Assembly: GCF_002967715.1 (NCBI RefSeq)
Contig: NZ_PUIA01000051.1
Location: 62,001-126,000 of the forward strand
Direction of reading: 5' to 3'
DNA length: 64,000 nucleotides
Origin: Blastopirellula marina
GTDB lineage: Bacteria > Planctomycetota > Planctomycetia > Pirellulales > Pirellulaceae
Below are positions 11,079 through 20,231 of this stretch, one piece after another. Within the stretch, counting starts at the first letter, position 1. Each line of letters opens with the position of its first letter. The notes beneath the pieces are model-generated. The model was not told the DNA's origin. It saw only the letters and a list, made by a program, of their open reading frames with translations, and ran no database searches. The position numbers and the translations under genes are program-made.

Positions 11079-12329
11079 CTAGCTCAATTGCTTGAGCCGT
11101 CCCTCAAGAAAACGGCGTTCCGGTTCTTGTTTCGCCAATTCCAGGGCACGGCGATACGCATTCACGGCTTCCATGGTATTGCCCATGCGTCGACACAGAT
11201 CTGCTCGCGCGGCATGTGCCAGGTGATATTCCGATAGAGTCCCTTCGGTGAGGATGTCGTCAATTATCGTTAAACCAGCCTCGGGGCCGTCGCGCATTGC
11301 AATGGCAACAGCTCGATTCAACTCGACGACCGGAGACGACTCAATCCGTGACAGAACGTCATACAGAGCAATGATTTGTGACCAATCCGTTACCTCTGGA
11401 GATGACGCTTCGGCATGGACCGCAGCGATCGCGGCCTGGATGGTGTACACGCCAAAACGACGTGTCCGCAGGGCTCGCTGAATGAGTTCGACTCCTTCCG
11501 AGATATACTCCTGAATCCATAACGACCGGTCTTGATCCTCCAGCAGGATGATATCCCCAGAAGGGGTCGTGCGGGCCGTTCGACGTGATTCCTGGATCAA
11601 CATCAGAGCCAAGAGTCCGACGACTTCCGGGTCGGGAAGCAGTTGGGCCAAGAGCCTTCCCAAACGGATTGCTTCCTCCGAGAGATCACAGCGTGTAACT
11701 GTCTTGCCGGACGAGGCCGAATACCCTTCATTGAAAACGAGATAGATAACCGACAGCACGGAATCTAATCGCTGCGGCATCTGAGGGACGGTCGGTATTT
11801 CAAACGGAATGCCTGCGTCCCGAATCTTTTGCTTCCCCCGCACAATCCGTTGGGCAATTGTCGGAGGTGTGGTGAGAAACGCACTAGCGATCTCTTCCGT
11901 GCGAAGCCCACAAACTTCTCGCAATGTCAAAGCTACTTGGGCACTAGGCGGGAGTGCCGGATGACAGCAAGTAAAGATCAGACGAAGCCGGTCATCCTCA
12001 ATGTTCTCTTCGTCGATTGCAGCAAACTGGTCTTTTTCATGATCCAGTCGCTTGGCAATTTCACCCAACGACTCGTCGAACCTCACACGCCGACGAATCG
12101 TATCGATTGCCTTGAAACGCCCTGTCGATACCAACCAGGCACGGGGATTCTGGGGGATTCCCTCTTCCTGCCATTTCACAAAAGCCGAAGTAAACGCCTC
12201 GTGCATGGCCTCTTCCGCAAGGTCAAAGTCGTTGAGCAAACGCACTAGCGTCGCAAAGACTCGGCGTGATTCCGCGCGGTAAAGATCATCAACGAATTGA
12301 CGAAGATCCTGCCGGTCCTCTTCCACCAT
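11079..12329 (-). CDS. ECF sigma factor, ECF42 type, with C-terminal TPR-like extension
   Basis: 416-residue RNA polymerase sigma factor. Region 2 spans about 10-82 (FDLAEEAMHEAFTSAFVKW, NPRAWLVSTGRFKAIDTIRR), region 4 about 112-172 (ALTLREVCGLRTEEIASAFL), with the family-specific LIFTCCHPAL between them. The remaining 240 residues are a DUF6596/TPR-like domain with VIYLVFNEGYSA at 194-205 and RDGPEAG at 346-352, a variant of the DGGPEAG motif of ECF42 members. In that group the extension replaces an anti-sigma factor and controls activity. It is followed by the DGPF, DUF1579, SRPBCC, VOC and DoxX genes on the same strand with gaps of 31-104 bp, its presumed regulon. A SpoIIAA-like gene sits 56 bp upstream. 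Confidence 0.92.
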   Translation of the reverse strand: MVEEDRQDLRQFVDDLYRAESRRVFATLVRLLNDFDLAEEAMHEAFTSAFVKWQEEGIPQNPRAWLVSTGRFKAIDTIRRRVRFDESLGEIAKRLDHEKDQFAAIDEENIEDDRLRLIFTCCHPALPPSAQVALTLREVCGLRTEEIASAFLTTPPTIAQRIVRGKQKIRDAGIPFEIPTVPQMPQRLDSVLSVIYLVFNEGYSASSGKTVTRCDLSEEAIRLGRLLAQLLPDPEVVGLLALMLIQESRRTARTTPSGDIILLEDQDRSLWIQEYISEGVELIQRALRTRRFGVYTIQAAIAAVHAEASSPEVTDWSQIIALYDVLSRIESSPVVELNRAVAIAMRDGPEAGLTIIDDILTEGTLSEYHLAHAARADLCRRMGNTMEAVNAYRRALELAKQEPERRFLEGRLKQLS

Positions 12330-12385
12330 TGCGGAGAGATCCTGAAACGGGGTAACGTGAGCGCCGTGGAGAGCGTCAGAAAGAC

Positions 12386-12751
12386 TTATTCTTCCTCAAC
12401 CAACCACTTCTTAGCATCTTCTAAATTCGCTTGGTCAAAATACTTCACGCTGGCCGAGGTAAAGGGCTTGCAGAAAACGGCCATGCCCGATTCCCATTTA
12501 GTTTCCCCCACGATCGCCAGGCGTTTGATATCGCTCCAGTGCTTCGCGTCGAACTTAATGTCGTCCCACAATGCCCCCATGGTCCAACCGTGAAAGTCGT
12601 GCAATTCAACCAACAGGCGAAGCTTGCCAAACTCGGCGATCTGCTTTTCGATTTCCGGTACGAAGTATTCGTAATCGGCGGCAGTAAGTTTGCCAGTCAG
12701 GCGAACAATGGTCAGATCCTTCAGATGCACAACTTCTACGTTTTCACTCAT
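12386..12751 (-). CDS. SpoIIAA-like (STAS/DUF3478) protein
   Basis: 121-residue protein of the SpoIIAA-like family (PF11964), a single STAS-type domain. Recognisable blocks are LTGKLTAADYEYFVPEIEKQ near 18-37, RLLVELHDFHGWTMGALWDD near 45-64, HWSDIKRLAIVGETKWE and the C-terminal DANLEDAKKWL-type ending (ANLEDAKKWLVEEE). The family does not carry the phosphorylatable Ser of true anti-anti-sigma factors and its role is unknown. The ATG at 12751 is preceded by GGGAG at a suitable distance. It reads toward the ECF42 gene across only 56 bp, so it may be the first gene of that operon; whether it influences the sigma factor is speculative. Confidence 0.8.
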   Translation of the reverse strand: MSENVEVVHLKDLTIVRLTGKLTAADYEYFVPEIEKQIAEFGKLRLLVELHDFHGWTMGALWDDIKFDAKHWSDIKRLAIVGETKWESGMAVFCKPFTSASVKYFDQANLEDAKKWLVEEE

Positions 12752-12946
12752 TGCTTGTTGCTCCCTTGTACGCAAACTTGTCGGTGGGTGTTGGTTTCGC
12801 CCCGACAGGGGTGAAGCCTTTATTCTAAAGGTCCCGGCGCACCAAACAAATCCTGGACGGACTTTTCTGATTGGCATAGGCTTAATCATCGAAAATGCCT
12901 TGCGCATTGTGCCTTATGACCACACTTTTCCATACCAGGCCTCACC

Positions 12947-14125
12947 ATGCCCCTCCTTTTGGTCATTCCCCTGTTGTTGCTGCTGCTAGTCTCGTCCACC
13001 ACGGCCGCTAACGACATCGAAGTTGCGACGAAAGCTGAACTTCTTCAAGCCGTATCCCAGGCCAATCCTGGCACTGTGATTACCATCACAGCCCATTCGC
13101 TGCCGGGTAGCATCTCAATCAAAGATCTACACGGAACAGCCGATAAGCCCGTCGTAATCCGCGGCAAAGAAGTAGACAAGCGTTGTGTCATCGAGGGTGG
13201 TAACTTTGGAATGCAAATCTCTGACCCTGCCTATGTGGTGCTCGAAAACCTGGAGATCCGCGGCACCTCACAAAACGGTTTGAACATCGACGATGCTGGG
13301 ACCTACGACTCCCCTGCTCTGCACGTGACCCTTAGAAATCTGCATGTCCACGATATAGGCCCCGGCGGCAATTGCGACGGCATCAAGCTTTCAGGCGTCG
13401 ATCATCTCACCATCGAGAACTGCCAGATCGAGCGTTGGGGCAAAGGGGGCTCGGCCATCGATATGGTTGGCTGCCATCAGGCAGTCGTGCGCGATTGCTC
13501 CATGACCTTCAACACCATGAACTCGGCCAGTGGGGTCCAACTTAAAGGGGGAACAAGTGAAATAGTTGTTTCGCGGTGCTTATTTGTCGAGTGTGGCCAC
13601 CGCGGAGTGAACATCGGCGGAAGTACAGGTTTGGCCTATTTCAGACCCCCGGGAGCAACGTATGAAGCAAAAGACATCACCGTCGAGGATTGCACGTTTA
13701 TCGGCGGAATGGCCGCGATGGCGTTCGTTGGCGTCGATGGAGCCGTCGTCCAGCACAATACGATTGTTGATCCCGCGAAATGGGTCATCCGGATCTTGCA
13801 GGAAACGACCGAGCCGGGGTTCGTTCCGTGCCGCAATGGCGTTTTCCGAAACAACGTCATTCAATTCAAAGCCGATCAGGCATTTCGCAGCGTCAACGTT
13901 GGTCCACATACCTCGCCCGAGACGTTTCAATTTGAGGGAAACGCCTGGCATGCGATCGATGGCAAGATCTCGGAGCGTGACCTTCGCCTTCCCGTCAAGG
14001 AACAGGACGGAATCTACAACATAGACCCCCATTTAAGGCCCATTAAGGGCGGATTGCGAGTAGCAACCTCGGCTCAGCTTCCCAGCATGGTCGGTGCCCG
14101 GACAAGCAATCAGCAAGATCGATAG
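12947..14125 (+). CDS. Secreted right-handed parallel beta-helix protein
   Basis: 392 residues with a clear signal peptide (about 1-21, a run of Leu/Val/Ile ending before NDIEVATK). The mature part is a right-handed parallel beta-helix: repeated short strands with Asn/Asp/Gly turns, for example VLENLEIRGTSQNGLNIDD, VTLRNLHVHDIGPGGNCDGI, LTIENCQIERWGKGGSAI and RCLFVECGHRGVNIGG. Such folds occur in pectate lyases, chondroitinase B and alginate-modifying enzymes; CDGIKLSG and FRPPGATYEAKDITVEDCTF suggest a polysaccharide lyase-like or carbohydrate-binding protein, but no catalytic set can be assigned. Probably periplasmic or exported. Monocistronic, divergent from the SpoIIAA-like gene with 195 bp between them. 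Confidence 0.82.
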   Translation: MPLLLVIPLLLLLLVSSTTAANDIEVATKAELLQAVSQANPGTVITITAHSLPGSISIKDLHGTADKPVVIRGKEVDKRCVIEGGNFGMQISDPAYVVLENLEIRGTSQNGLNIDDAGTYDSPALHVTLRNLHVHDIGPGGNCDGIKLSGVDHLTIENCQIERWGKGGSAIDMVGCHQAVVRDCSMTFNTMNSASGVQLKGGTSEIVVSRCLFVECGHRGVNIGGSTGLAYFRPPGATYEAKDITVEDCTFIGGMAAMAFVGVDGAVVQHNTIVDPAKWVIRILQETTEPGFVPCRNGVFRNNVIQFKADQAFRSVNVGPHTSPETFQFEGNAWHAIDGKISERDLRLPVKEQDGIYNIDPHLRPIKGGLRVATSAQLPSMVGARTSNQQDR

Positions 14126-14323
14126 TTGCATCTTTCGGGTCATATTCCTAAATCCTGATAATCTAAAGATTCGTCTCCCTTTCACACGAAATAGCGTCGT
14201 CACCATATTTATGGGATAGATGTCATGGCTCGCTGGAAGACTTATCGATTCCACCTGGGTTCTCCCCTGGCGGGGTTCTCGATCCGCATGGCTTTGCCCA
14301 TTCTGAGTTGGAGTTGGTTTCAA

Positions 14324-14917
14324 ATGCGTATCAGTACGCTGCTGATGCTCGTCCTGCTCGTGAGTGTCGCCATTGCCTGGCGGCGTGATCGAAATGATTT
14401 AGCGGACCAAATCATCGATCTGGAAGTCGAACTCGCTCGGGCTCGTGGAGTGAAGACTTCCTGGGGAGTCGAGCAGTTGTATGGGGAACCCAACACGAAA
14501 AACTTTGGTGACTATGGTACCGCGTGGGCGTCAGCAACTCCCGATGGACAGGACGAGTGGGTCATTGCTCAGTTTGAGAATGCCGTGACACCGTCAGAAC
14601 TGCGCATTCACGAGACCTACAACCCTGGTGCCGTCAATAAAGTCTCGATTTTCACGCCGCTTGGTAATGAGTTGGTCGTTTGGAAAGGAGTCGATCCCAC
14701 CCCGCAAGGTTCAGGCGGCGGAGTCTCGAAGATCCCGCTCGCGACGATCTGGCAAACGAAGAAAGTGAAGATCTATCTCGATTCGAAGAATGTCCGTGGG
14801 TGGAATGAAATTGACGCAATCGGATTGGTAGATCAGGGAGGAGAAGTTCAATGGACCAGGCATGCCGAAGCGTCGTCGATCTATGGGTCTCGTTATGGCC
14901 TCATAACGGTTTTCTAA
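14324..14917 (+). CDS. Membrane-anchored protein of unknown function
   Basis: 197 residues from the chosen ATG at 14324, where a GGAG at 14307-14310 can serve as ribosome-binding site and where the N-terminus MRISTLLMLVLLVSVAIAWRR becomes the short membrane anchor typical of planctomycete secreted proteins. An in-frame ATG at 14225 would add 33 residues without obvious function. After a short coiled-coil-like segment (LADQIIDLEVELARA) comes a beta-rich domain of about 140 residues with AWASATPDGQDEWVIAQFEN, VTPSELRIHETYNPGAVNKV and KKVKIYLDSKNVRGWNEIDA. The last pattern resembles a discoidin (F5/8 type C)-like jelly roll binding sugars or lipids. No enzymatic motif is seen. Confidence 0.7.
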   Translation: MRISTLLMLVLLVSVAIAWRRDRNDLADQIIDLEVELARARGVKTSWGVEQLYGEPNTKNFGDYGTAWASATPDGQDEWVIAQFENAVTPSELRIHETYNPGAVNKVSIFTPLGNELVVWKGVDPTPQGSGGGVSKIPLATIWQTKKVKIYLDSKNVRGWNEIDAIGLVDQGGEVQWTRHAEASSIYGSRYGLITVF

Positions 14918-14942
14918 GGCTCTCTTCTGCGGGGCGTAGTCG

Positions 14943-17156
14943 CTACTGTGTAACTACGGCACTTAGCTGGTTCATGATCCAGTCAACGGGCGATACATCC
15001 GACTGCTGATCCGACAGCATCTCTGGCTTTCCGGCTCGCTTGTAAGCCAATTGTACCGGCTTCTCGCTTGCATCATCTTCACCAATCACACGCAGCAGGG
15101 TAGGAGCCGCCATTGCCAGGAAGCCTGGCACGTCCCCATACTTCGCCCCACCTGGTAAAAGATCCGGTGACCGGATCGAATTCACATGGCCAAACCGAAA
15201 ACCATTGGTCTTGAGCACCCCAAAATCGAACGCATTCGACTGTGTGGCAATGGCCACACTTCCCAAAGCCGCCATGGTGGGATCAAGAGCAACCAGCCCG
15301 ATCGACTTCGGTTGTCGATCGTGACTTCGCATGAAGGCTGCCATCGAAAGGATGTCTTGAATCCGCTCGGCGGCGACCGAATGATTGTACCCTAGGGTAT
15401 AAGCAGCAGCTTCACGTTCATTCTTAACCTTGGGTGTTTGCGAAAGAGGCTGTCCATCGGACAAAAACTCACCCTGATAAACTAGGTCGATAGCAGCGAC
15501 AGAAATGCCAGAGGATACCAACTTAGCGACCTCAGACTTGAGTCTTCCCCCTGCATCAAAGACGCCTGACTTGCCATCCTGAGACAACCAGAGAACCGTA
15601 TGGCCATTCCAGTTTTCGTTAGGGTAAAGAAACAAAGCAGGCAATTCAGACTTATTCTGGTCGTTACGTAGCAAACCGGCGATCAGCAAGAAGTCTTCCT
15701 GTTGCTGTTTGTTTACCACTTTAAAGTCGACCTGGTCGGTCGCAGGATTCTTCCACCCAACAACAACATCCAACGCCTGATTCACCAGTTGTCGGTACTT
15801 GTCGAATGCGTCTGAATCGCCCAGCAATAATGGCTGGATTTGCTCGTCTGACTCCTTTGTTAGCGTTTCCAGCAAGTCACGTTCAAAATCAGGCTTGTAC
15901 GATGGAAGGTTCTCGTCAGTCCAAACAGAAAGCTCTTCACTTCCTAGCCTGTTGAACGGCCTCTCTTCGGTCGAGGCATTCAAATCGAATGCATTGTTGA
16001 GCAACTCGTACATTGCCTTACGAGAGACACGGTTGTAGTTGTGACCAAACTCCGTTCGTGCGGTTAGCTTTACCTGATCTTCTGCATCAAGCAAACCATA
16101 CAACCTCTTCAGGTCCGGATAACCTTTTTTTTCAAATTCAACCGTCCAGTCATTGGCAGACGTAAGCCCTTGAGGCTTAGGAGCGAAGAGTGCGGCAAAC
16201 TCGACATTGCCGGTCCCGACACGTAGCAGCGAACAGTTCTCGCAAGTACATCCTCCTTGCATAGCCGTTGAAACCATCACTGCTGGAAAGCTGGCGGCCA
16301 AGCGCGGATCAATCGCCGATACCAACATCGTTTGCGTCGCACCGCCACTGGCCCCCGTGACGGCCAAGCGAGATTTGTCGACGTTTGAAAGACCCTCAAG
16401 CACATCCAGCGAACGAATACAATTCCAGATTTGGAGGCCCATGACTGACTGCAAATGCGATTCAGCCTGTGGGCTGAAGAACCCCCAGCGATCGTTCGTG
16501 TTCATCTCAGCTCGCTGTTTCGCAAACCGGTGAACGAGTTCGTACGATAGCTGTTGACTATCGGCATAGCCAAGCATGTCGATTTGCAAAACCACACACC
16601 CCATGCGAGCCAGATGTACCGAGCGGGCTTGTATCGGGTTTTCGGCCGCTATGGCGTCGGCTTCTGCGCCACTTTCAAGTTGTTCTTTGACGGCCTTCTG
16701 GTCGGCAACGTAGTATCGCCCGTTCGCCCAATGGCCATGGGGACAAAGAACGCCTGGAAAAGGACCTTCTTTTCCCACCGGTTCGTACAGATTACCCGTG
16801 ACAAATAGCCCCGGCACGCTCTCCAGTCGTACGTTCGATACGGCATAGTCTTCAAATTCGTGTCGCCCGACCACTGTGTAGTTGAGCGGTGTTCTTGGTG
16901 GTAATGGCCAAAGACCGAGTGCGACTTTTAGTTGCGTACGAACCTCTTCCGCTCGGACATTCCACTCGGCAAGACTTGCTGGGGGCGAGAACGGAAAGTA
17001 GCCGTCCAGATCCTTTGGTGGAGCCAAGCGAGCATCATCCGGGATTTGCCCAGGCGGAAGAACATCCGCGGCATCTTGAGCATTGGCCAACGAAACAACC
17101 GAGCAGGCAAGCACCAGGAATGTGCCTGCCATCGAGAAGACATGAGTTCGTCGCAT
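14943..17156 (-). CDS. Secreted alpha/beta-hydrolase, acetylxylan esterase-like
   Basis: 737 residues with signal peptide (1-26, ending VVSLANA). The N-terminal half (about 90-420) is an alpha/beta-hydrolase: oxyanion motif CPHGHW at 138-143 and nucleophile elbow TGASGGA with Ser270, as in the acetylxylan esterase/carbohydrate esterase 7-like and DUF-annotated planctomycete esterases. A cluster of cysteines CTCENC near 310 may be structural. The C-terminal half (about 470-737) looks like a second hydrolase-type Rossmann domain without a clear nucleophile. Likely role: deacylation of plant or algal polysaccharides outside the cytoplasm. The ATG at 17156 is chosen because it directly starts the signal peptide; an in-frame start 60 bp upstream is less likely. 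Confidence 0.8.
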   Translation of the reverse strand: MRRTHVFSMAGTFLVLACSVVSLANAQDAADVLPPGQIPDDARLAPPKDLDGYFPFSPPASLAEWNVRAEEVRTQLKVALGLWPLPPRTPLNYTVVGRHEFEDYAVSNVRLESVPGLFVTGNLYEPVGKEGPFPGVLCPHGHWANGRYYVADQKAVKEQLESGAEADAIAAENPIQARSVHLARMGCVVLQIDMLGYADSQQLSYELVHRFAKQRAEMNTNDRWGFFSPQAESHLQSVMGLQIWNCIRSLDVLEGLSNVDKSRLAVTGASGGATQTMLVSAIDPRLAASFPAVMVSTAMQGGCTCENCSLLRVGTGNVEFAALFAPKPQGLTSANDWTVEFEKKGYPDLKRLYGLLDAEDQVKLTARTEFGHNYNRVSRKAMYELLNNAFDLNASTEERPFNRLGSEELSVWTDENLPSYKPDFERDLLETLTKESDEQIQPLLLGDSDAFDKYRQLVNQALDVVVGWKNPATDQVDFKVVNKQQQEDFLLIAGLLRNDQNKSELPALFLYPNENWNGHTVLWLSQDGKSGVFDAGGRLKSEVAKLVSSGISVAAIDLVYQGEFLSDGQPLSQTPKVKNEREAAAYTLGYNHSVAAERIQDILSMAAFMRSHDRQPKSIGLVALDPTMAALGSVAIATQSNAFDFGVLKTNGFRFGHVNSIRSPDLLPGGAKYGDVPGFLAMAAPTLLRVIGEDDASEKPVQLAYKRAGKPEMLSDQQSDVSPVDWIMNQLSAVVTQ

Positions 17157-17240
17157 CGCAGTAATCGTCCTAAAGGTGGGAAAGGAGGGACGAGAGATGA
17201 CTAGCAGTTTAAGCAACTGCTGTGCGAGATGCGAATCTTT

Positions 17241-17411
17241 TTAGGAAGCTTTGAGCTTTTCGATTTCTTCCCGAGTCTTGGCAATTTCCTGCTCGACCGC
17301 TTCCACTTCACCAGGCTCGTCGGCTTGCTCTTTGACGCCAGCCAGCTTCTGGTTCAACGTTTGCATCTTCTTCTGCAGAATATCGAGACGCTTCTTTTGC
17401 TTCTTGTCCAT
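17241..17411 (-). CDS. Small coiled-coil protein of 56 residues
   Basis: Short gene starting with ATG at 17411, preceded by GGAG seven bases upstream. The product begins MDKKQKKRLDILQKKMQTLN and ends IAKTREEIEKLKAS. It is highly charged, lacks aromatic residues and shows a continuous heptad pattern (L-x3-L/M spacing) over its whole length apart from a Gly/Pro break near 25-34, so it should form two helices in a coiled-coil hairpin. No signal peptide. It sits 41 bp after the stop of the unknown 230-residue gene on the same strand, so cotranscription is likely. Function unknown; the clean start site, ribosome-binding site and composition argue that it is a real gene. Confidence 0.7.
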   Translation of the reverse strand: MDKKQKKRLDILQKKMQTLNQKLAGVKEQADEPGEVEAVEQEIAKTREEIEKLKAS

Positions 17412-17452
17412 GAAGTCTCCGATGTTTCGGGCTGTGAATAGATTGTGTTGTA

Positions 17453-18145
17453 CTAGCTGTTGGAAGGAGCGGCAATGATCTCACGCATCTTTTGCAGGGC
17501 AATCATCGCTTCCATTCCCTGAAGTCCGAAGCATTCGTGCATGAGCATCAACGCATCGTTGAACCGGTTCTGGGTGAGTTCCTGGCGTATACGCATTGCC
17601 TTGACCACAACGGCCGTATCGCTTTGATACCTGGCCGAGAACGTTTCCGCACACTTCATGCCGCTATAGGGGGAAAGCCCCAAGATTTGGGCGATAATAT
17701 CCCCTGCCTGATCGGTTTCGCCTTGTTCGATATGGGAAACAAAGCGAGCAAAAGCGGGGGCCTTTGGCAAACTTACCCCAGGAGCAGGTAACCCGATGAG
17801 ATCATCACGTTCGACATGTGGTGCCAGTTCCATTGGCGATTGCGTTGCCAAAGGAAAATGAGGCAGTCGAGCCGGCGGTATTTCATCTGCCTGATCTTCC
17901 CGGGCAAATAGATCCGAGGTTTCCGGCGATACTGGCTCAGCCGGCAGATTGGCGATCATCTGATTGAGATGTGCCAGCTTGTTTCCCATCTGGTCGTACA
18001 GCGTTTCGATTTCACTGAGAAACGACTCACCTTCCGCATCGGCAACGATCTCTTCGGCTTGCTCAAGGATCGCTTCCGTCATGCGAACCAGCAGTTTATC
18101 GCGAGCTTGCTTTAAAACGGCCAAGGCCTCATTTCGGTCGGACAT
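17453..18145 (-). CDS. Conserved protein of unknown function
   Basis: 230 residues from ATG 18145 (MSDRNEALAVLKQ); an in-frame GTG at 18154 would add three. The N-terminal 70 residues are helical (coiled-coil-like: ILEQAEEIVADAEGESFLSEIETLYDQMGNKLAHLNQMI). A proline-rich linker follows (about 73-125) and then a helical C-terminal domain of about 105 residues (FARFVSHIEQGETDQAGDII to LQKMREIIAAP). The C-terminal part reads like a helical-repeat module (GLSPYSGMKCAETFSARYQ, ALMLMHECFGLQGMEAMIAL). No signal peptide and no membrane segment. The small coiled-coil gene follows 41 bp downstream. I do not recognise a named family. Confidence 0.65.
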   Translation of the reverse strand: MSDRNEALAVLKQARDKLLVRMTEAILEQAEEIVADAEGESFLSEIETLYDQMGNKLAHLNQMIANLPAEPVSPETSDLFAREDQADEIPPARLPHFPLATQSPMELAPHVERDDLIGLPAPGVSLPKAPAFARFVSHIEQGETDQAGDIIAQILGLSPYSGMKCAETFSARYQSDTAVVVKAMRIRQELTQNRFNDALMLMHECFGLQGMEAMIALQKMREIIAAPSNS

Positions 18146-18247
18146 GGCAGGCACACCTAATCATCGAGAGGGGAAGAATCTTCGCCGGCGACCTCTTTGG
18201 CGATAGCCACCGGCGTGACTCCATCTTAGTCGCTTTCCCCCCGAACG

Positions 18248-18769
18248 TTAAGAATTCTCGCCGTTGGTAGCTTCAAGGGAAGTGGTTGGGGCCGCAGAAT
18301 CGGTAGAATCCGCACTTTTGGGCACTCGATCGGCCACACGAAGCGTCCCAGCCATCAAGACCAGAATGACGGCCAGGGCAGCATTGAACTTCAACCAGAA
18401 GGCCTCTTTCTCGCGAAACTTCTCGGCATTCTTACTTCGCCCCGAAAGCAAACTGGCGATGTACAGAATCACGAGGGCCAGCAGGAACTTCATTCCAGCC
18501 ACCGGATGATAGTACTTCTGAGGGAAATCGTAGGTGGTGGCCTGAAGGACCAACGACGCAATCCCACTCAGAACCACAATGCCGGCACAAATCATCACGA
18601 CCTTGGCCCAACGTGCCCGGATGGCAGCTTTGAGATCGGCCTTTTCGGCGAACTCGGTTGCCTGCATCGCGGGATGCAGTGCGAAGACCATGTATAGCGA
18701 TCCGCCAACCAGGATGATGGCAGGTAGGATGTGGGCCCAGCGAATGATCAATTCCAGCAGCAAGTCCAT
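18248..18769 (-). CDS. Four-helix membrane protein (CopD/DUF2269-like)
   Basis: 173 residues with four membrane helices at roughly 8-30 (IRWAHILPAIILVGGSLYMVF), 55-78, 91-109 and 126-145. The first helix carries a conserved-looking WAH motif as in DUF2269/CopD-type proteins, where such His residues can bind heme or copper. The C-terminal tail is Ser/Thr-rich and probably cytoplasmic. Function unknown. Monocistronic. Confidence 0.65.
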   Translation of the reverse strand: MDLLLELIIRWAHILPAIILVGGSLYMVFALHPAMQATEFAEKADLKAAIRARWAKVVMICAGIVVLSGIASLVLQATTYDFPQKYYHPVAGMKFLLALVILYIASLLSGRSKNAEKFREKEAFWLKFNAALAVILVLMAGTLRVADRVPKSADSTDSAAPTTSLEATNGENS

Positions 18770-18826
18770 TGAGTTATCCTTCGGTTCTCTTATCGGTGTC
18801 GCATATGTCGTTTGAAAGTGTTGGTA

Positions 18827-20107
18827 TCATTCCCAATTAGCCTTGGCAAATGCCAAAGCGTCTTCTTTCGTGTGCAGGCGTTTCTCCAGTTGTTCATCAC
18901 GAACCGCCTCGAGCACTCGTTGAAACTGAGGGCCTGGTTTATATCCGGCCTTAATCAGATCGCTTCCGGATAGAAGAGGATTGGGATTCAATTCTTCCTC
19001 GGGCAGGCTCAAACATGAATCGGCGTGTTCAACACCTACCGTGGAATTGCCTCGAGCTCGTTGTACGGCAAACCCAGTCGCAATCAGCAACGGTGCGTTA
19101 TCTGCGATGAGTAACCGCTGGAGCTTTGGCCAGGCAACCTGATCTGCCTGGCGAATGGTATTTTCGTGCCGCAGAAGCCACTGGATCGTTTTGGTCTCGT
19201 CGTTCGTCAGTTTCCACCGCTGACACACCACATCGGCCGGTTGTAGCGGCTTGAGCGGATTGCCGTTCAGCAAGCTATTCTGGCACGCATATCTCAATAT
19301 TAGCGCCATTGCTGCGCGAAAGTCACAGACAGTCAAACGCTCGAGGGAATGGTACGTTTCGCTCCACCTCAGCGCATGACCAACGGTTGATTCTGCCTCA
19401 GGAAGAATTTCCTGCAACAATGTCAGATCACGCAGCATTCGCACGGCAATCATGCGATGTTTATCCGCCAACATCCGCCGCATTTCGGCAGCGATTCGTT
19501 CCGCACTGACAACATGAATATGGCTGGCATACTCGCGAATCGCATGCTGAGTTTGTAGTTCCAAATCAAACGCGAACGTTGAACTGAATCGAACCGCTCT
19601 AAGCATTCGCAGTTTATCTTCTTCAAAACGTTGAAATGGGTTGCCGATGCTGCGGACAAGGCGATTCTTCAGGTCACGTTGTCCCCCGACATAGTCGAGA
19701 ACCTTCTCTTGGATGGGATCGTAGAACATCCCGTTGATCGTGAAGTCTCGTCGCTGTGCGTCTTCTTCGGCACTACTGAAGCGAACTTCATCCGGACGAC
19801 GACCATCGGAATACCCCAGGTCTGTCCGAAATGTCGCAACTTCGACCTGGCCACGCCGTTTGCCTCCTTGCACGGTAATGACGCCAAACGACGCCCCGAT
19901 CGGCAGAGTACGGTCGTGGCCGAAAACGTCGCGAACCTCGTCAGGTGTGGCATTGGTGGCGACGTCGAAATCCTTCGACGGCTTTCCCAGTAGCAAATCT
20001 CGAACGCACCCCCCTGCCCAGAGAGCCTGGAAGCCAGTTGCCTGAAGTTTCTGGACGACTTCGATCGAGAATATTCGGCTTGCTTCGAGATTCATGCTCA
20101 TCGGCAT
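18827..20107 (-). CDS. cca: CCA-adding enzyme / tRNA nucleotidyltransferase family
   Basis: 426-residue class II nucleotidyltransferase that builds or repairs the 3' CCA end of tRNAs (bacterial members can also be poly(A) polymerases). The N-terminal head/neck region shows LWAGGCVRDLLLGKPSKDFD (GG-x-VRD and DxD motifs for metal and primer), RRDFTIN at 136-142, and RFEEDKLRMLRAVRFSS. The tail (about 250-426) is helical as usual. The ERMLRA motif variant EDKLRMLRAVRFSS is of the Pcn/Cca bacterial type. Three in-frame ATGs lie at 20107, 20101 and 20095; the first is used. Single gene on the minus strand. CCA versus poly(A) activity cannot be distinguished by eye. Confidence 0.88.
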   Translation of the reverse strand: MPMSMNLEASRIFSIEVVQKLQATGFQALWAGGCVRDLLLGKPSKDFDVATNATPDEVRDVFGHDRTLPIGASFGVITVQGGKRRGQVEVATFRTDLGYSDGRRPDEVRFSSAEEDAQRRDFTINGMFYDPIQEKVLDYVGGQRDLKNRLVRSIGNPFQRFEEDKLRMLRAVRFSSTFAFDLELQTQHAIREYASHIHVVSAERIAAEMRRMLADKHRMIAVRMLRDLTLLQEILPEAESTVGHALRWSETYHSLERLTVCDFRAAMALILRYACQNSLLNGNPLKPLQPADVVCQRWKLTNDETKTIQWLLRHENTIRQADQVAWPKLQRLLIADNAPLLIATGFAVQRARGNSTVGVEHADSCLSLPEEELNPNPLLSGSDLIKAGYKPGPQFQRVLEAVRDEQLEKRLHTKEDALAFAKANWE

Positions 20108-20231
20108 ACTAGTTGAGAAAGGCGTGCGTCCTGGAAACCAATCAACTTATCAGATAACGTCCTACTGGACGATGGACGGGCCGATCCTTTAGATTCGTCG
20201 GTACGCGAACTTCAATTGCCAGGAATTAGAA

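Noticed and set aside
6974-12751. Genomic island around PcfJ and the ECF operon
   Set aside because: No integrase, tRNA, direct repeats or composition change; all genes fit the planctomycete background.
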